This document shows, in pieces, positions 4,309 to 5,298 of a DNA stretch of 5,298 nt. Origin of the DNA: Campylobacteraceae bacterium (GTDB lineage Bacteria; Campylobacterota; Campylobacteria; Campylobacterales; Sulfurovaceae); the NCBI GenBank assembly GCA_026995985.1, contig JALWNF010000089.1, positions 1 to 5,298 on the forward strand, written 5' to 3'. Both the position numbers and the translations under genes were made by a program. Position 1 is the stretch's first letter. Each line of letters begins with the position of its first letter. The notes below the pieces were generated by a model, which saw only the letters and a program-made list of their open reading frames with translations, did not search any database and was not told the DNA's origin.

Positions 4309-5298
4309 TTATGCCATCTGTTTTGCAACCTCAGCTGCAAAATCCTCCTCTTCTACTTCAATACCTTCACCAACTTCAAGTCTAATAAACTCTGTAATCT
4401 CTGCTTTACCGTTAGAGATTTTTGCAATATACTCTCCAACAGTTACAGAGTCGTCCATAACATATTTTTGGTCAAGAAGTGCTAACTCTTGGTCAAGAAG
4501 AGTATTGTCAGAGATAAATCGCTCTAGTTTACCTGGAATAATTTTATCCCAAATCTTTTCAGGTTTACCCTCTGCTTTTAATTCAGCCTCAATAGCTTTT
4601 TTCGCCTCTTCAAGTACTTCATCTGTAAGCTGTTGTCTACTAACAAATTGAGGTACATTTTTAAGAGGTTTCCCAAGTCTAGCTAACTCTTCATTCTCTT
4701 TTTTTACTTTTTCAATTCTACCAGCAGTCTCATCAGCTACAAATTGAGGGTCAAAATCTTTGTATGAGAGTGTACTAGGACTCATAGCTGCTGCGTGCAT
4801 TGCAATATTTTTAAGCTCTGATTTTACTTTTTTTGCAGTCTGGGCATCTTCACACTTTGCACCAAGAAGTACAGCTACTTTTGAGTTTGCATGAACATAA
4901 CCATTAATAGCAAAATTCTCATCATCTGAGCTAATCATACCAGCACGTCTTACAACAAGATTTTCACCAATCTTTGCAATTTGTAAAGAGAGATACTCTG
5001 AAAATGGTTGTCCGTTAATAGTGGAGTTGTTGATTGCATCTGCATCTGCTAGGTTGTTTTCAAAAGCATGTTTTGTAATCTCTGCTACAACACCTTTAAA
5101 GACATCATTTTGAGCAACAAAGTCTGTTTGAGAGTTTACCTCTACAATTACAGCTTTATTATCTCCTACCTCTACAGCTACAACACCCTCTGCTGCAACT
5201 TTATCTGCTTTTTTAGCAGCAGCACCTAGACCCTTTTCTCTAAGCCACGCTACAGCTGCATCAAAGTCACCATCTGTAGCTGCTAGAGCTTTTTTACA
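4309..5298 (-). CDS. tsf: Elongation factor Ts (EF-Ts), partial: about 20 N-terminal residues missing
   Basis: EF-Ts is the guanine-nucleotide exchange factor that recharges EF-Tu with GTP during translation. The frame is open from the right edge for 329 residues to TAA at 4309-4311. The first visible residues, CKKALAATDGDFDAAVAWLR, match the CKKAL...DGD segment that follows the N-terminal UBA-like helix start in EF-Ts, so only about 20-23 residues lie outside. The EF-Tu contact motif is present in VNSQTDFVAQND (TDF at visible residues 58-60). The C-terminal module ends in EVGEGIEVEEEDFAAEVAKQMA, the usual family ending. The implied total of about 350 residues fits the longer EF-Ts proteins of Campylobacterota. 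An internal Met exists at 4938 (MISSDDENF), but the coding frame clearly continues upstream of it. rpsB usually precedes tsf and would lie just beyond the window. Confidence 0.97.
   Translation of the reverse strand, partial: CKKALAATDGDFDAAVAWLREKGLGAAAKKADKVAAEGVVAVEVGDNKAVIVEVNSQTDFVAQNDVFKGVVAEITKHAFENNLADADAINNSTINGQPFSEYLSLQIAKIGENLVVRRAGMISSDDENFAINGYVHANSKVAVLLGAKCEDAQTAKKVKSELKNIAMHAAAMSPSTLSYKDFDPQFVADETAGRIEKVKKENEELARLGKPLKNVPQFVSRQQLTDEVLEEAKKAIEAELKAEGKPEKIWDKIIPGKLERFISDNTLLDQELALLDQKYVMDDSVTVGEYIAKISNGKAEITEFIRLEVGEGIEVEEEDFAAEVAKQMA

Noticed and set aside
4468..4500. Two copies of TTGGTCAAGAAG 21 bp apart in tsf, giving LLDQ twice in the protein
   Set aside because: The spacing is in frame and within a region that is naturally helical and Leu/Gln-rich in EF-Ts; it is too short to call a recent duplication.
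4309..4938. Reading EF-Ts as a 209-residue gene starting at the internal Met at 4938
   Set aside because: The same frame continues upstream to the window edge with unmistakable EF-Ts sequence, including TDFVA and CKKAL, so the true start is beyond 5298.

Overview
The window looks like chromosomal housekeeping DNA from a low-GC member of the Campylobacterota (Epsilonproteobacteria), probably a free-living Sulfurimonas- or Sulfurovum-like lineage. The grounds are strong AT bias, tightly packed genes with ATGA/TAATG-type overlaps, and MinD, MinE, DUF493 (HP0495/YbeD family) and EF-Ts proteins that read like the versions known from this phylum. The genus is inferred from remembered protein features, not from a search.

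Layout. (1) 1-537, minus strand: the N-terminal 179 codons of a Wza-type polysaccharide export lipoprotein that runs off the left edge. (2) 554-720: a very AT-rich divergent intergenic region with A-tracts and three copies of TTTGTTAA. (3) 721-1444, plus strand: moaC (molybdenum cofactor synthesis) overlapping a GTG-started DUF493 regulator-like gene. (4) 1445-1604: an AT-rich gap with nested inverted repeats and candidate promoters. (5) 1605-3279, plus strand: a complete minC-minD-minE cluster for placement of the division site. Its genes overlap, and minD uses a TTG start. (6) 3280-3438: a gap between converging transcripts with several inverted repeats; it may encode a structured RNA. (7) 3439-4214, minus strand: a LolD/FtsE-like ABC ATPase whose stop codon overlaps the start of a 42-residue single-helix membrane protein. 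(8) 4215-4308: a hairpin downstream of tsf and a TATAAT promoter for the ATPase. (9) 4309-5298, minus strand: tsf (EF-Ts), lacking only about its first 20 residues.

How the genes work together. MinC, MinD and MinE form one self-contained oscillator/inhibitor module made from one message. MoaC acts in molybdopterin synthesis, and no other moa/moe gene is in view. The ABC ATPase has no permease gene next to it; the only protein coupled to it here is the 42-residue membrane peptide. No mobile element, CRISPR array, tRNA or rRNA was seen. No clearly new multi-gene system is present. The most unusual items are the structured 3280-3438 gap and the small membrane protein coupled to the ATPase.
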